From: an uncultured Flavobacteriales bacterium
GTDB taxonomy: Bacteria > Bacteroidota > Bacteroidia > CAIKAF01
NCBI GenBank assembly: GCA_903825395.1
Contig: CAIKAF010000015.1
Coordinates: forward strand, 62,001-126,000
DNA length: 64,000 bases
Reading direction: 5' to 3'
Below the pieces are notes generated by a model. It searched no databases and was not told where the DNA came from. It worked only from the letters and a program-made list of their open reading frames with translations. Shown in pieces: positions 27,060 to 37,429 of this stretch. Numbering within the stretch: position 1 is the stretch's first letter; each line of letters opens with the position of its first letter. The translations under genes and the position numbers were made by a program.

Positions 27060-27226
27060 AGGCCTCAAAAGTGCCTAACCCATTCCATGAAATTTATTGG
27101 ATATGAAGTATCAAATCTACAATTGGCATCCATTTGCTAAAAAATCTTCTTCGATTTAAATCACTGTTTATCAACGCCATATGTTTATTGTACCTATAAA
27201 ACTTCAAAAATATAGCCCCTTTACCC

Positions 27227-27257
27227 TTGAAACTTAAAAAACACATGGGTATCTTTG
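27227..27257 (+). promoter_or_regulatory. Orphan promoter in an 800-bp gap
   Basis: CTTG (27226-27229), a 20-nt spacer and TATCTTTG (27250-27257) make a good Bacteroidota promoter. Downstream to 27735 I find no convincing ORF or clear terminator: an 18-codon frame (ATG 27283) and a 27-codon GTG frame overlap each other. The 676 bp between R3 and the PorE-like gene may hold a non-coding RNA or a decayed gene; nothing else is recognisable. Confidence 0.4.
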
Positions 27258-27735
27258 TAGTTCACTGGTGAAACGTTCTTTAAATGCTTCGTCACGTATT
27301 GGGGTGGCGAGGAACACTTTGGGTTATTTTTATGATGTGAAGTTTGTTTGAAGAAAGATAAGCCGAAAGGGTTATCTGGATTCAATTGGGGGGTCTCAGA
27401 AATGCTTTCTTATTTTGTTGGGGGTGACTTTGACAAATAGGGAAGCGGGAATTTCGGGTATGAGACTGGGTTGGTGCGGCAGATCAGCCCTTTTTGATTG
27501 GGGAGTAACAGAGGATGTGGGATGAGGATTGGGTTCTACATTTTTTAGGCTCTCGGTTTTGTGGAAAGTTGGGCCTTGCCCAAGGGAAGACATCCTGCCA
27601 GTTTTGGTGCGGATGAAAAATCATTGGCTAGAACGATTCTCTACCCCTCCCTTGTAATGAAGAAATTCAACCTCAAGCGCTAAGAACCGAATTGATCGAA
27701 TTCAATTCGTTAAAAGGAGCCTCAAACGAATTTGA

Positions 27736-30012
27736 TTAATCCTTTAAAAACTTAAACTCTACCCTGCGATTCAATTGACGATTGGCTGGAGAATTGTTTG
27801 GTGCAACAGGTTTGTCAAAGGCATAGCCTCTTGGCTCAAGACGATCTTTCTTAATTCCATTGCGAACCAACCAATCCACAACAGCTTCCGCCCTACGCTT
27901 AGACAAAACCAGGTTGTAAGAACGGCTACCAACATTATCGGTATGTGCCGATAACTCCACCCGAACATTAGGGAACCGTTCCAATAAAAACTTCAAATCC
28001 TTCAATTCTTTAATAGAGGTAGGCCGTAGGGTGGCTCTATCAAAATCAAAGTAAATTTTAGCCAATTTGTAGTCTTTATCAAAATCCAATTTATTCAAAT
28101 AGAAGTCTCGAATGTATTCAGGAGCATCCGTTTCATCAATTTTAGCTGTTTCAACCACGGTTTGGTACCCTTCTGAGCTCACCTTTAATGTATACACTTC
28201 TTCAGGACTAATAGCCGTTTTAAATCGCCCGGATTGATCTGCTTTAATCAATTGAGCAAAATGCTCCTCTGAACTAATTTCAATTTCACCGGTAATTTTT
28301 TCACGTGTAAAGGCATCATACACAGTTCCTGCCAAGGTAACTACATCTTCTCCCAAATTCATGTAAATCGTATCTCTAAAGTCGATGGTTTCTGCTGTTT
28401 CGTAGCGGGTAGAAATTTCATTGATATAAGATTTGTAACCTAAAGAAGTGATCTTAACGAAAAACTTCTGATATACAGGTAAAACTGCCATATATCCATC
28501 AGGTTGTTCGAAGGATTTATATTCCTTTTGCTCTTCACCACCAACAATTTGGATGGAGGAACTAATTTGTTCTCCAGTCACAGAATCAATTACCAGAAAA
28601 TGATAAGGAATGGTTTTGTTGGCCATATCCTCAACCAAGAACATATCCTTTTCTCCTAAACCATTTAAGCGATCTGAATCGATGTACATTTTTTCTCCCC
28701 CATTCAACACCGATAAGAATACATCGTCCCCGGGAGAATTAATAGGATAGCCAAGATTTACAGGCTTGCCCCATTTACCTTCTGGAGATAGTTCTGCCTT
28801 AAAAAAGTCTTTTCCCCCCATTGAAGGATGCCCTTCTGAAGAAAAATACAAGGTTTTTCCATCGGGACTAATGTAAACACCCTCCTCATCGTATTCGGTG
28901 TTAATAATTCCACCCAAATTTACGGGTTGAGTCCAACGCCCTGAAGCCGAATCAAGCGTTACCTTATAGATATCTAAACTAGCAGTCCCTAAATCGGGAT
29001 TATTTGAGGTAAAATAAATGGTTTTACCATCCGCAGTCATTGAAGCATGGGCCTCTCGATATGGAGAATTAACCATTTTCATGGGTTTAGCTTTAGACCA
29101 CTTTTGGGTATTGTCCTCCCGAACCGACATGTATAAATCACCTCCATTCCTGAATCGATAAATAATACATGTATTGGCATCTTTAGACAACCAAACTGAA
29201 GCATCGTGTTTGCGTGTATTTAATTCGGATAAGGGCTGTGCAGGCACCCAATATCCATTTTTAGATTTCATGGAATAGTAAATATCCTCATTCCCGAATA
29301 ATTCACTTATTCCGCGTCCTTTTTTCTTTTTTTCTGCAGAAGGTCGACGGCTAGTAAAAATCATGTAACTTTCATCTCCACTCGTACAAACGGCATAATC
29401 AGGATATTGACTATTTAATTTTGTTCCCAGATTAGCAACGATAACGGGCATTGTATCTGTCACCAACGCTTTTCCATTTTCGCATTGCATGATGTAGCGA
29501 TTAACAACAGCTCGGTCTGATTCCAAGTCAAACCGTTGTTCGGCATTCATGAATTCAAGATTAACTGCTGCCAGTTTTAAATATTGACGGTATTTAGCTG
29601 CTGCAGCATCCCAATCTTTTTGCTGGTGTAGTAGTCGTGCACGCTGAAAAACAGCATCAGGCTTAAATTTTGGATCAAAATCCATGGCTCGCTCCATGAA
29701 GTAAACAGCCTTTTCCAATTGAGCCAAATCAGAATAGATGCTACCAATTTTATGATTTAGTTTGGCCTCATTGGGATTAAAGCCATGTGCATTCAAATAT
29801 TTTTCAAGAGCTTGCCTGAAGAATGCGGGGCCCCGGCTTAGCAATTCATCGCCTTCATTGTACTCTTCTACGGCTAAGTTGAACTCCGCCTCTTGCCCTG
29901 GAAATTGCAATGGGTCAAATGGTACATTTTGCCCATGTAAATAAAACCCCAACAACAAGAACGCACAACAAAAGAAACGGATAATAAAACGCATGAACAT
30001 GATTTGAGGCAA
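27736..30012 (-). CDS. PorE-like T9SS envelope protein (TPR, propeller, regulatory domain, OmpA)
   Basis: This 758-aa protein has the four-part order described for the T9SS protein PorE. There are N-terminal TPRs (residues about 40-140, EAKLNHKIGSIYSDLAQLEKA), a PD40 beta-propeller (about 190-450, YMIFTSRRPS; TIYFTSNNPDLGTASLDIY; TLYFSSEGHPSMGGKDFF), carboxypeptidase-regulatory-like repeats (about 480-630) and a C-terminal OmpA domain (IYFDFDRATLRP; ELSAHTDNVGSRSYN; NRQLNRRVEF). The Asp of HTDN and the Arg of NRRVEF are the usual peptidoglycan-binding residues. PorE links the T9SS to peptidoglycan. The signal peptide (FCCAFLLLGFYLHGQ) lacks a clear lipobox, unlike lipidated PorE, so the exact orthology is not certain. 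Confidence 0.85.
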   Translation of the reverse strand: MPQIMFMRFIIRFFCCAFLLLGFYLHGQNVPFDPLQFPGQEAEFNLAVEEYNEGDELLSRGPAFFRQALEKYLNAHGFNPNEAKLNHKIGSIYSDLAQLEKAVYFMERAMDFDPKFKPDAVFQRARLLHQQKDWDAAAAKYRQYLKLAAVNLEFMNAEQRFDLESDRAVVNRYIMQCENGKALVTDTMPVIVANLGTKLNSQYPDYAVCTSGDESYMIFTSRRPSAEKKKKGRGISELFGNEDIYYSMKSKNGYWVPAQPLSELNTRKHDASVWLSKDANTCIIYRFRNGGDLYMSVREDNTQKWSKAKPMKMVNSPYREAHASMTADGKTIYFTSNNPDLGTASLDIYKVTLDSASGRWTQPVNLGGIINTEYDEEGVYISPDGKTLYFSSEGHPSMGGKDFFKAELSPEGKWGKPVNLGYPINSPGDDVFLSVLNGGEKMYIDSDRLNGLGEKDMFLVEDMANKTIPYHFLVIDSVTGEQISSSIQIVGGEEQKEYKSFEQPDGYMAVLPVYQKFFVKITSLGYKSYINEISTRYETAETIDFRDTIYMNLGEDVVTLAGTVYDAFTREKITGEIEISSEEHFAQLIKADQSGRFKTAISPEEVYTLKVSSEGYQTVVETAKIDETDAPEYIRDFYLNKLDFDKDYKLAKIYFDFDRATLRPTSIKELKDLKFLLERFPNVRVELSAHTDNVGSRSYNLVLSKRRAEAVVDWLVRNGIKKDRLEPRGYAFDKPVAPNNSPANRQLNRRVEFKFLKD

Positions 30013-30060
30013 AAATACGCTTTTTCTATATTTGGAAGGTTATTCCAAAAAATGGAAAAA

Positions 30061-30819
30061 TCATAAATTAAGTTTAATTTCAGTAATAATTTTCTTTGTG
30101 TAAGCGGGGAAATCCCCGTCCATCATCCAAGAATAATAGGAAGGTTCAGATCGAAACACATCGACAACGGAACGGCCTTTGTGTTTTCCGAAATTAAATT
30201 TAACAACTCCGTCTTGAGCCTTTATTAGCTTACCTTCCAAGTCAACTCGTTGCTGATTTCCGGTAAATTCAGCAATCCCTTCGACGCTATTTGGCAAGGT
30301 TGGATAGCGTTGAATTTGAGCTTGGAACACGTCCCATGTGGCCCGAATATCGGCCTCAGCAGAATGGGCATTTTCTAGTTCTTTTTGGCAATAAAATCGA
30401 TAGGCAGCACTCAAATTGCGCTCCTCCATTTTATGAAAAATTAACTGAACGTCAACTGTTTGGCGTTTTTCAATTTCCAAATCAAGTCCAACTCTAAAGA
30501 ATTCTTCTGCCAACATAGGAATATCAAACCTCAACGCATTGAAGCCAGCTAGGTCTGAATCCTGTAAAAATTCAAACACTTCACCGGCAACTTGCTCAAA
30601 ACGAGGTGCAAATTTCACATCTTCATCCTTTATTCCATGAATTGCAGAAACTTCGGCTGGAATGGGAATACCGGGATTTAGTAAATAGCGTTTAAACTCG
30701 GTATGCTGATTTGGAAATACCTTTAATAATGCTACCTCAACCATGCGGTCGCGGGTGATAGACAACCCTGTAGATTCGATATCAAAAAATACAAGAGGAC
30801 GGAGTAGATTTATAGACAA
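30061..30819 (-). CDS. DEDDh 3'-5' exonuclease (DNA polymerase III epsilon-like)
   Basis: The 252-aa protein carries the DEDDh motifs: FFDIESTGL (Exo I), FNALRFDIPML (Exo II) and HSAEADIRATWDVF (Exo III with the general-base His). The C-terminal 70 residues (FNFGKHKGRSVVDV and SYYSWMMDGDFP) form the small domain often attached to Bacteroidota exonucleases of this kind. It removes 3' nucleotides as a proofreading or repair nuclease. It lies between the E2 gene (17 bp upstream) and the PorE-like gene. Confidence 0.9.
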   Translation of the reverse strand: MSINLLRPLVFFDIESTGLSITRDRMVEVALLKVFPNQHTEFKRYLLNPGIPIPAEVSAIHGIKDEDVKFAPRFEQVAGEVFEFLQDSDLAGFNALRFDIPMLAEEFFRVGLDLEIEKRQTVDVQLIFHKMEERNLSAAYRFYCQKELENAHSAEADIRATWDVFQAQIQRYPTLPNSVEGIAEFTGNQQRVDLEGKLIKAQDGVVKFNFGKHKGRSVVDVFRSEPSYYSWMMDGDFPAYTKKIITEIKLNL

Positions 30820-30836
30820 AACAAAAACATTTTAAA

Positions 30837-32180
30837 TTATAGAGGTCGTTGTGGATCAAAATTTTCGAGCAAGTCTGCAACGCGCTTTACAAAACTACCA
30901 CCTAAAGCACCGTCAACAACCCTATGGTCGTAGGAATGAGATAAAAACATCATATGCCGAATTCCAATAAAATCTCCGTCGGAAGTTTCAATTACCGCAG
31001 GCTTTTTGCGAATTGCACCAACGGCCAAAATCGCTACTTGAGGTTGATTAATAATGGGAGTTCCCATTACATTTCCGAAAGTACCAACATTTGAAACGGT
31101 GTAAGTACCATCTGAAATTTCATCTGGACTGAGTTTATTCATCTTGGCACGACTGCTCAAGTCATTCACCGTTCTGGTCAGGCCGATTAAATTCATTTGA
31201 TCCGCATTTTTTATCACTGGGACAATTAAATTCCCTGAAGGCAATGCGGCTGCCATTCCTATGTTGATGTTTTTTCGCAAAATAATTCGATCTCCATCTA
31301 CTGAGGCATTAACCCCTGGGAACTCTCTCAAAGCTTGAGAAACCATCTCAAGAATGATGGGCGTGTAGGTTAGTTTCTCTCCATATTTCTTGAAAAAATC
31401 ATCCTTTACGCGATCTCTCCACTTAACCATTTCAGTTACATCGGCTTCAACAAAGCTGGTAACGTGAGGAGAAACTTGTTTACTCATAACCATATGAGCA
31501 GCAATTAGTTTTCGCATCCTATCCATCTCCACTATTTCATCATTACCGCCAACACTCACTGATGGTCGAGAAGCTACTGGTATTGGGTTTGAAGGGGTCG
31601 CTGAGGAAGTAGCAACGGGTTTGGACTCTGCCATTGGTGTGGCAATTGGCTGAATAGAATCACCCTTCACATTTCGGGTTTTCAAATAACCCAAAATGTC
31701 CTCCTTTGTAATTCGTCCCTCAAGGCCAGAACCTTGTATTTGCGCCAATTCTTGCTCAGATATCCCTTCCTTTTGAATAATGGTTCGTACTAATGGCGAT
31801 AAAAAACCGGAGGAACTTCCCACTGAGGAGATAGGCTCTTCAACCACCTTTGAGGCAATCGACTTCTCGGCCGAGCCAATATGTTCTGTTTTGTCTAAGG
31901 CTGTTGAGGCAGGCTGTACTTGTGGTTCTGCAGAAGCATCGCCGCCGTTAAGTTCGGCAAAAGCCTCGCCGATTTTAACCACATCCCCCTCTGAAAACAA
32001 TTGCTTGGTTAATACCCCGGCAAAGGGAGAGGGAACTTCTGAATCCACCTTATCTGTCGCTATTTCAACCAGTGGTTGATCTAAGGTTATTGTGTCTCCA
32101 ACTTTAACCAACCATTTTGTTAAAGTAGCTTCCATAACACTTTCACCCAATTTGGGCATTTGAACAACTGTGGTTGACAT
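30837..32180 (-). CDS. Dihydrolipoamide acyltransferase (E2 of a 2-oxo acid dehydrogenase complex)
   Basis: The better start is 32180 (MSTTVVQMPKLGESVMEATL), 447 aa. Domains in order: a lipoyl domain with the lipoylated Lys in VEIATDKVDSEVPSPF (about residue 43), a proline/serine/alanine linker, the E3-binding peripheral domain (SPLVRTIIQKEGISEQELAQ), a second flexible linker, and the catalytic domain with SHSYDHRVVDGALG (catalytic His). It transfers acyl groups to CoA. Motifs fit the branched-chain/2-oxoglutarate type better than bacterial pyruvate E2, but the partner E1 genes are not in the window, so the complex cannot be fixed. Confidence 0.92.
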   Translation of the reverse strand: MSTTVVQMPKLGESVMEATLTKWLVKVGDTITLDQPLVEIATDKVDSEVPSPFAGVLTKQLFSEGDVVKIGEAFAELNGGDASAEPQVQPASTALDKTEHIGSAEKSIASKVVEEPISSVGSSSGFLSPLVRTIIQKEGISEQELAQIQGSGLEGRITKEDILGYLKTRNVKGDSIQPIATPMAESKPVATSSATPSNPIPVASRPSVSVGGNDEIVEMDRMRKLIAAHMVMSKQVSPHVTSFVEADVTEMVKWRDRVKDDFFKKYGEKLTYTPIILEMVSQALREFPGVNASVDGDRIILRKNINIGMAAALPSGNLIVPVIKNADQMNLIGLTRTVNDLSSRAKMNKLSPDEISDGTYTVSNVGTFGNVMGTPIINQPQVAILAVGAIRKKPAVIETSDGDFIGIRHMMFLSHSYDHRVVDGALGGSFVKRVADLLENFDPQRPL

Positions 32181-32270
32181 GTGTAAAAAAGTTTGTGCAA
32201 AGGTAAGCATTATGACCTCGCTCAGCAAGGTTTTTTCAATTCAATCAAAAGCAATTCAGATTATTTAAAC

Positions 32271-34742
32271 TCAATCGTATTCAAATACGCGGGGCAAACG
32301 GGGAGCAATAGATGTTAAAATTTCATAGGAAATGGTATCGGCCATTTCGGCATGCCTGCGTAAAGGCAATTCAAACCCGAAGATTACAACTTCGTCCCCT
32401 TCTTTGGGTCCATTATCGGGCAGCTGGCTTACATCCACCATGCAAACATCCATACATACATTGCCCAAAATGGGGCAAGCTATCCCTTGAACCAATACAT
32501 GACCTTTCCCTCGGCTTAAAATTCGTTTTAACCCGTCCGCATAGCCTATAGCAATGACAGCGATCTTTCCATCCTGCGGCATGGTAAAATCAGCCCCATA
32601 CCCTATGAATTCACCCGCCTTAACCTGTCGAACCTGAAGAATATAACTAGTTAATCTTAACGCTTCCTCAAGGGGTTGCCCTGAGTATTGAGGTCCGTAT
32701 AAGCCTATCCCCAACCGAACCAAATCAAAAGAAAACTCTGGAAAACGAGCCTGCCCTTCGCTGTTTGAAATGTGCCTTTTAAATGGTTTTTTTATCCATG
32801 AAGCTACCTGCTTGCAGGCCTGCTGAAACAGTTCCACTTGGCCACGCGTCACTGCATCTTTTTCAGAATTACCGGCAGCCATCAAATGAGAAAATACGGA
32901 AATCAGCTTAAAGCCTGGCGGGACCTCAGGGAATTGCTTTAAACACCCTTGAATTTCGGGCAGATCAAGTCCTAAGCGATTCATTCCGGTATTCACTTTT
33001 AAATGGCAACCAGGCAACTCTAAATTGGCATTTGTTTCTACAAATTCCATCCATGCTTTCAGCATATTTACCGAATACAATTCAGGTTCCAATTGGTGTT
33101 TCAACAGCAGTTCAAATTCTGCTGGTTGGGCATTTAAAACCATAATTGGAATGCGAACACCAAGTTCACGCAATGCAATACCCTCGTCGGCAAAAGCCAC
33201 CCCAAAGCAATCAACACCATAATTTTGAAGTAAAATGGGTAATTCTCTATATCCAATTCCATAATTTGAGGCCTTAACCATAACCATCAGTTGAACACCT
33301 TTCGGCAATTTGGCCTTATAATGGGCTAAATTTCGAAGCACTGCAGATACTGAAATGGTCAATTGAGATCGATGAGAGGCTAGAATAAGTTGATTTACAA
33401 GCTGCTCCAGATGAGCCTCTCGCCCTCCTTTAATTAAAACTGCAGCCTTCTCTGGAAGTACAGAATCAATGCTCTGTAAGGCCGTAGATAAAGAATCGAA
33501 AAAAATCATGTTTGAAATTCGTTCTCCTTTCAGTTTTGACCAATCTTTTCCAACTACAATAAGATTATCAAATCCAAGAATAAACAAACGTTGAATCAAT
33601 GTTCGGTAGAAATCAAGACTAAACTCTTTACGAGGGAAATCAGACATCAGGGCTACCTTCGGACGATTTCCTGCCAACAGGAGCAATTTTTGAGCCGCGA
33701 GAAATAGGGATTCTTCATCCATTGAATAGGTGTCATCAAGCAGCAATCGGCCACGTTTCCCTTCTCGGGTATTCAGACGCAAAGGCAAAGGCTCTAAATC
33801 GGATAAAAGCGCCTCGAATGCTATGGGATTAAAACCCAACAAATGAAGCGCTCCTACTACGGTTAAGGCATTTTCGAAATCGATATGAGTCCAATGTTCG
33901 CAGTGAAGATTTAATTTGCATTCTGGAGTATGAATTGTGAAGGGAGTTCCTGGGCTTCCCCAAACTGAGGCTTCTGGGGTAAAGGCTGTGGTGATGGAAG
34001 GCGAGGAAAGTTCAGTAGTTGAAGGCAGCGAAGTTAATATCGACATGGGCGCAAGCCAGGGGATTCTGCCGTAGAATAGCTCTAATTTTTCATGAAGCAA
34101 GGCCTTTCGGTCTCCCGAAAAATTCTCGGAATGTGCTACACCCCAATGCGTAAAAATTCCAACAGTGGGCCGTATCAGTTGTTGTAAAGTGCGCATATCT
34201 CCAGGCCCAGATATGCCGGCTTCAAAAATTGCAATCTCGGCGTTCAAATCCAATTGAATTAGCGATAAGGCCACGCCCAATTCTGAATTAAAACTCCCTG
34301 GACTTTTAAAAACCCTGCATTGGGTTTGAAGTACTTGAAAAAGCCATTCTTTGACAATGGTTTTTCCATTTGATCCGGTGATTCCAATTACCTTCCCATT
34401 AAAAACAGTTCGATGCTGAATGGCCCAAGCATTCAAAATAAATTGCATACCCCCTTCGGCATAAAAAACTGGCACCTGCGAAAGGTGGACAGGAATTTCC
34501 ACAGGATATTCTAAAATTAGGGCGGAAAGGGATTCTGGAAGTTGGGCCAGAAAATGATGGCTATCGTGATTGCTTCCTTTATGCGCAAAAAACAGGAGGC
34601 CTGGCTCTGGACGAATGGTTCGGGTATCAATGCTTAGAAAATGAATGGGAGTATTGGGGCATTTAAATTCGGTTGAGTGGGACTTTAATCCCAAGACCTC
34701 AACCAAATCCGCTAGCAGATAAGGATGGTTGATCCGGATCAT
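32271..34742 (-). CDS. Bifunctional MurF ligase / alanine racemase fusion
   Basis: This 823-aa fusion joins two peptidoglycan precursor enzymes. The N-terminal half is MurF-like (UDP-MurNAc-tripeptide:D-Ala-D-Ala ligase) with the ATP loop [14 protein letters not shown] and [13 protein letters not shown]. The C-terminal half is PLP-dependent alanine racemase, with the PLP-binding Lys in [23 protein letters not shown], and the region containing the second-base Tyr (GYGADFTMP). The racemase supplies D-Ala for the dipeptide that MurF adds. This fusion is known in Bacteroidota. The start overlaps the tdk stop by 4 nt. Confidence 0.94.
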   Translation of the reverse strand: MIRINHPYLLADLVEVLGLKSHSTEFKCPNTPIHFLSIDTRTIRPEPGLLFFAHKGSNHDSHHFLAQLPESLSALILEYPVEIPVHLSQVPVFYAEGGMQFILNAWAIQHRTVFNGKVIGITGSNGKTIVKEWLFQVLQTQCRVFKSPGSFNSELGVALSLIQLDLNAEIAIFEAGISGPGDMRTLQQLIRPTVGIFTHWGVAHSENFSGDRKALLHEKLELFYGRIPWLAPMSILTSLPSTTELSSPSITTAFTPEASVWGSPGTPFTIHTPECKLNLHCEHWTHIDFENALTVVGALHLLGFNPIAFEALLSDLEPLPLRLNTREGKRGRLLLDDTYSMDEESLFLAAQKLLLLAGNRPKVALMSDFPRKEFSLDFYRTLIQRLFILGFDNLIVVGKDWSKLKGERISNMIFFDSLSTALQSIDSVLPEKAAVLIKGGREAHLEQLVNQLILASHRSQLTISVSAVLRNLAHYKAKLPKGVQLMVMVKASNYGIGYRELPILLQNYGVDCFGVAFADEGIALRELGVRIPIMVLNAQPAEFELLLKHQLEPELYSVNMLKAWMEFVETNANLELPGCHLKVNTGMNRLGLDLPEIQGCLKQFPEVPPGFKLISVFSHLMAAGNSEKDAVTRGQVELFQQACKQVASWIKKPFKRHISNSEGQARFPEFSFDLVRLGIGLYGPQYSGQPLEEALRLTSYILQVRQVKAGEFIGYGADFTMPQDGKIAVIAIGYADGLKRILSRGKGHVLVQGIACPILGNVCMDVCMVDVSQLPDNGPKEGDEVVIFGFELPLRRHAEMADTISYEILTSIAPRLPRVFEYD

Positions 34743-35323
34743 CCCTTGCTTTGATTTTTCTTTCTAAAGCAATCCCTACATAAAGCCTGATACGTATCGG
34801 TTTCACCCAGCATAACCAATTTCTCATCGGCCACCATTCGAAAGGAGTGATTGGCAATATGTCCGCAATCTACACATATTGCATGTACCTTTGTAACGAA
34901 TTCAGCTACGGCCATAAGTTTTGGCATTACCCCAAAGGGTTTTCCTGAATAATCCATATCCAAACCTGCACAAATCACACGAATGCCTCGATTTGCAAGT
35001 ACATTGCACACGTTTACCAATTCATCGTCAAAAAATTGAACCTCGTCAATTCCAATCACATCCACTTGATCTGCCAGCAACAAAATTGCCCCGGAGTTGG
35101 GAACAGCCGTTGAATGGATGGCATTCGAATCATGAGATACCACATCCGATTCATCGTAACGGTTGTCAACTTCAGGTTTAAAAATTTCAACCTTCAGCTT
35201 GGCAATGCGAGCTCTTTTCAGCCTACGAATCAACTCTTCTGTTTTTCCGGAAAACATCGAGCCACAAATCACTTCAATATATCCTCGGCGTTCGCCTTGC
35301 TTTAAGGTATTTTCTACAAACAT
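34739..35323 (-). CDS. tdk: Thymidine kinase (type II)
   Basis: The likely start is 35323 ([21 protein letters not shown]), giving 194 aa; the track start at 35377 extends too far. It has the P-loop [15 protein letters not shown], the Walker-B-like [12 protein letters not shown], and four cysteines of the structural zinc site (CVDCGH and CRDCFRKK). It phosphorylates thymidine in pyrimidine salvage. It overlaps murF-alr by 4 nt and is divergent from the 35391 gene. Confidence 0.95.
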   Translation of the reverse strand: MFVENTLKQGERRGYIEVICGSMFSGKTEELIRRLKRARIAKLKVEIFKPEVDNRYDESDVVSHDSNAIHSTAVPNSGAILLLADQVDVIGIDEVQFFDDELVNVCNVLANRGIRVICAGLDMDYSGKPFGVMPKLMAVAEFVTKVHAICVDCGHIANHSFRMVADEKLVMLGETDTYQALCRDCFRKKNQSKG

Positions 35324-35390
35324 GGAAAAATGGTACTTTCGGAGTCGAAATTTATTGGTAAAAGCTGTAGCCACCAAATATAAAGTTTAA

Positions 35391-36110
35391 ATGAATCAAT
35401 CCGAAAAAGTTACTGAGTTAAGGAAACAAATACGTAGCATGGATGCCTTATTGGCTCGATGTGCCACACCAACAGATTCTACCGAGGCAGACTTACATGC
35501 CTTGTATCAAAGTGCTCAAGCCTTTCTTAAGGACTGCATTTTACTAGAAGATGGCTTTAAAAAACCAGCTCCTGCTCCAGCCTTGCCAGATTTTGCACCT
35601 CTAGAAAAATCAAGCCCAACAGAAAATCCCCAATCGAGCAAGGGAAGCATTCCCAAGATACCTGATTCAACTAAATCCGATTCTAATTCGCATGCAGCCG
35701 AAGAGTTGAAAAATGAAGGCCCCATAAAAGCAGACCACATTTCTACCCCTAGCGAAGAATTTACCAAAGTAGAATCTCAACCTCAAAAAATTGAAAGTCA
35801 GGAGGGAAAAAAGGGAAATACTCAGCAAACTTCTGGGGTAAATCAGCGTTTAGCCGATAAAATTCATCGAGGGCAGGTTAAGAATTTGAAAAAGGCTCTG
35901 GCACTTCACGAAACCTACCGTTACATAAATGAGTTGTTTCATGGCAATGCAGACTTGTTTCATTCAACCATGCAAGGGTTAGAGCAATCTGGAAGCATTT
36001 CAGCAGCCTCTTCCCTATTGAAGCAAGTTCAGGAACAGCAGCAATGGGATTCTGACCATCCTTTACTGGAGCAATTGAATGAATTAATAGAAAAGAGATT
36101 TACCGAATGA
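35391..36110 (+). CDS. Conserved Bacteroidota-type protein of unknown function
   Basis: The 239-aa protein has a helical N-terminus (residues 1-60), a disordered Pro/Ser/Lys-rich linker (about 60-155) and a conserved-looking helical C-terminal domain (LKKALALHETYRYINELFHGNADLFHSTM) of a kind I recall from Bacteroidota hypothetical proteins. No signal peptide is seen, so it is probably cytoplasmic. The stop overlaps the M28 peptidase start (ATGA), so the two are co-translated. Confidence 0.75.
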   Translation: MNQSEKVTELRKQIRSMDALLARCATPTDSTEADLHALYQSAQAFLKDCILLEDGFKKPAPAPALPDFAPLEKSSPTENPQSSKGSIPKIPDSTKSDSNSHAAEELKNEGPIKADHISTPSEEFTKVESQPQKIESQEGKKGNTQQTSGVNQRLADKIHRGQVKNLKKALALHETYRYINELFHGNADLFHSTMQGLEQSGSISAASSLLKQVQEQQQWDSDHPLLEQLNELIEKRFTE

Positions 36111-37429
36111 GGTTCTTTTCGCTTTTTATTCTTAGCCTGTTCGGCATTGGTGTACAAGGGCAATTCCAGGCCCCTTCTAATTTTTATTCCGACTACATAC
36201 GGTCTGCTAAAGATACCTTAGCCAGTCCCTTTTTTCATGGTCGGGGGTACTTAAAAGATGGTCAAAAATTATCGGCCTATCATCTAGCCACCGAATTTGT
36301 AAAACTGGGTTTAAAAAATTTCAGTCCGGCCCCCTCCTACTATCAAAGTTTTGAAATGCCGGTCAATATCTTCACCCAACACCCCACCCTGGCATTTGAC
36401 CAAGATTTCTTGACCTGCGGCGTGGATTATTTGCCACACCCTTCCTGCCCAAGTATTCAAGGTAATTTTCAATTGTTATGGATTGATACCACCCATTTTC
36501 AAGAACCTAAAAAATTTAAATCCATTAGCAAACGTGACCTAGCTAAGACTTTTTTGGTGATGGATTTACCCAAGCCTCTACCAAGAAAGCTAAAAGATGT
36601 AGTTGAGAATTTCAAAAAAAACCCTTTCAATGCCGCGGGATTTATCGAATTGGAAGATAACTTGGTTTGGGGAGTGGCTACTCAGGCCTCAAGATTTGGA
36701 ATTTTACAGGTAAAGAGAGGCATAATCGGGCCCCATCATAAGGAATTAAGAGCATCAGTTTCATCCACCCACATGCCCAACTTTCCCAATGCAAATGTGA
36801 TTGGATATATCCCCGGCAAGGAGGTTAAGGATACTTTTATTTTAGTTACCTCTCATTACGACCATTTAGGGAAAATTGGACCTCACATTACCTTTCCTGG
36901 AGCAAATGATAATGCCTCAGGCGTAGCCAGTATGCTGGGTTTGGCACATTATTTCAGTCAACCAGAAAATCAACCCAAGTATTCCATTGCTTTTATTGCC
37001 TTTAGCGGAGAGGAGGCCGGTCTGCTGGGCAGCATACATTACATACGTAACCCGATTGTCCCTTTCCCTAAAACCCGGTTTGTCTTAAATTTGGATATCA
37101 TGGGCAGTGAAGACCTTATCACCATGGTAAATGCTACAGAGCAATCCAATGCCTTTAAGCTATTGGATTCCCTGAACCAATCAATAGGGGCTGTTCAGAA
37201 AATTAAGGCTCGTGGGCAGGCTGCAAATTCAGACCATTATTATTTCGCCCAGTTGGGCATCCCTGCCGTATTTTTATATACCGAAGGTTCGGTCAAAGGG
37301 TACCATAGTATTTTTGATACGGCCGAAAAAACCCCCATGGCTAAGGCTGGTGAAATTCATGAATTATTGATTCGATTTTTAAATTCTTTACAGACGCGCT
37401 CATGGAAACCACAACGAATGGGCAACTAA
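36107..37429 (+). CDS. Exported M28-family aminopeptidase
   Basis: The 440-aa protein has a signal peptide (FILSLFGIGVQGQ) and the M28 zinc motifs: SHYDHLG (His/Asp), PGANDNASGVASML (Asp, bridging), SGEEAGLLGS (general base and ligand Glu), LNLDIMGSED and a C-terminal YHSIFDT. It removes N-terminal amino acids from peptides, most likely in the periplasm or outside the cell. There is no T9SS domain. Its 3' end overlaps rsmI by 28 nt. Confidence 0.92.
   Translation: MRFFSLFILSLFGIGVQGQFQAPSNFYSDYIRSAKDTLASPFFHGRGYLKDGQKLSAYHLATEFVKLGLKNFSPAPSYYQSFEMPVNIFTQHPTLAFDQDFLTCGVDYLPHPSCPSIQGNFQLLWIDTTHFQEPKKFKSISKRDLAKTFLVMDLPKPLPRKLKDVVENFKKNPFNAAGFIELEDNLVWGVATQASRFGILQVKRGIIGPHHKELRASVSSTHMPNFPNANVIGYIPGKEVKDTFILVTSHYDHLGKIGPHITFPGANDNASGVASMLGLAHYFSQPENQPKYSIAFIAFSGEEAGLLGSIHYIRNPIVPFPKTRFVLNLDIMGSEDLITMVNATEQSNAFKLLDSLNQSIGAVQKIKARGQAANSDHYYFAQLGIPAVFLYTEGSVKGYHSIFDTAEKTPMAKAGEIHELLIRFLNSLQTRSWKPQRMGN

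Noticed and set aside
27396-27593. 65-aa minus-strand ORF in the gap before the PorE-like gene
   Set aside because: Low-complexity, no promoter and no protein-like features.
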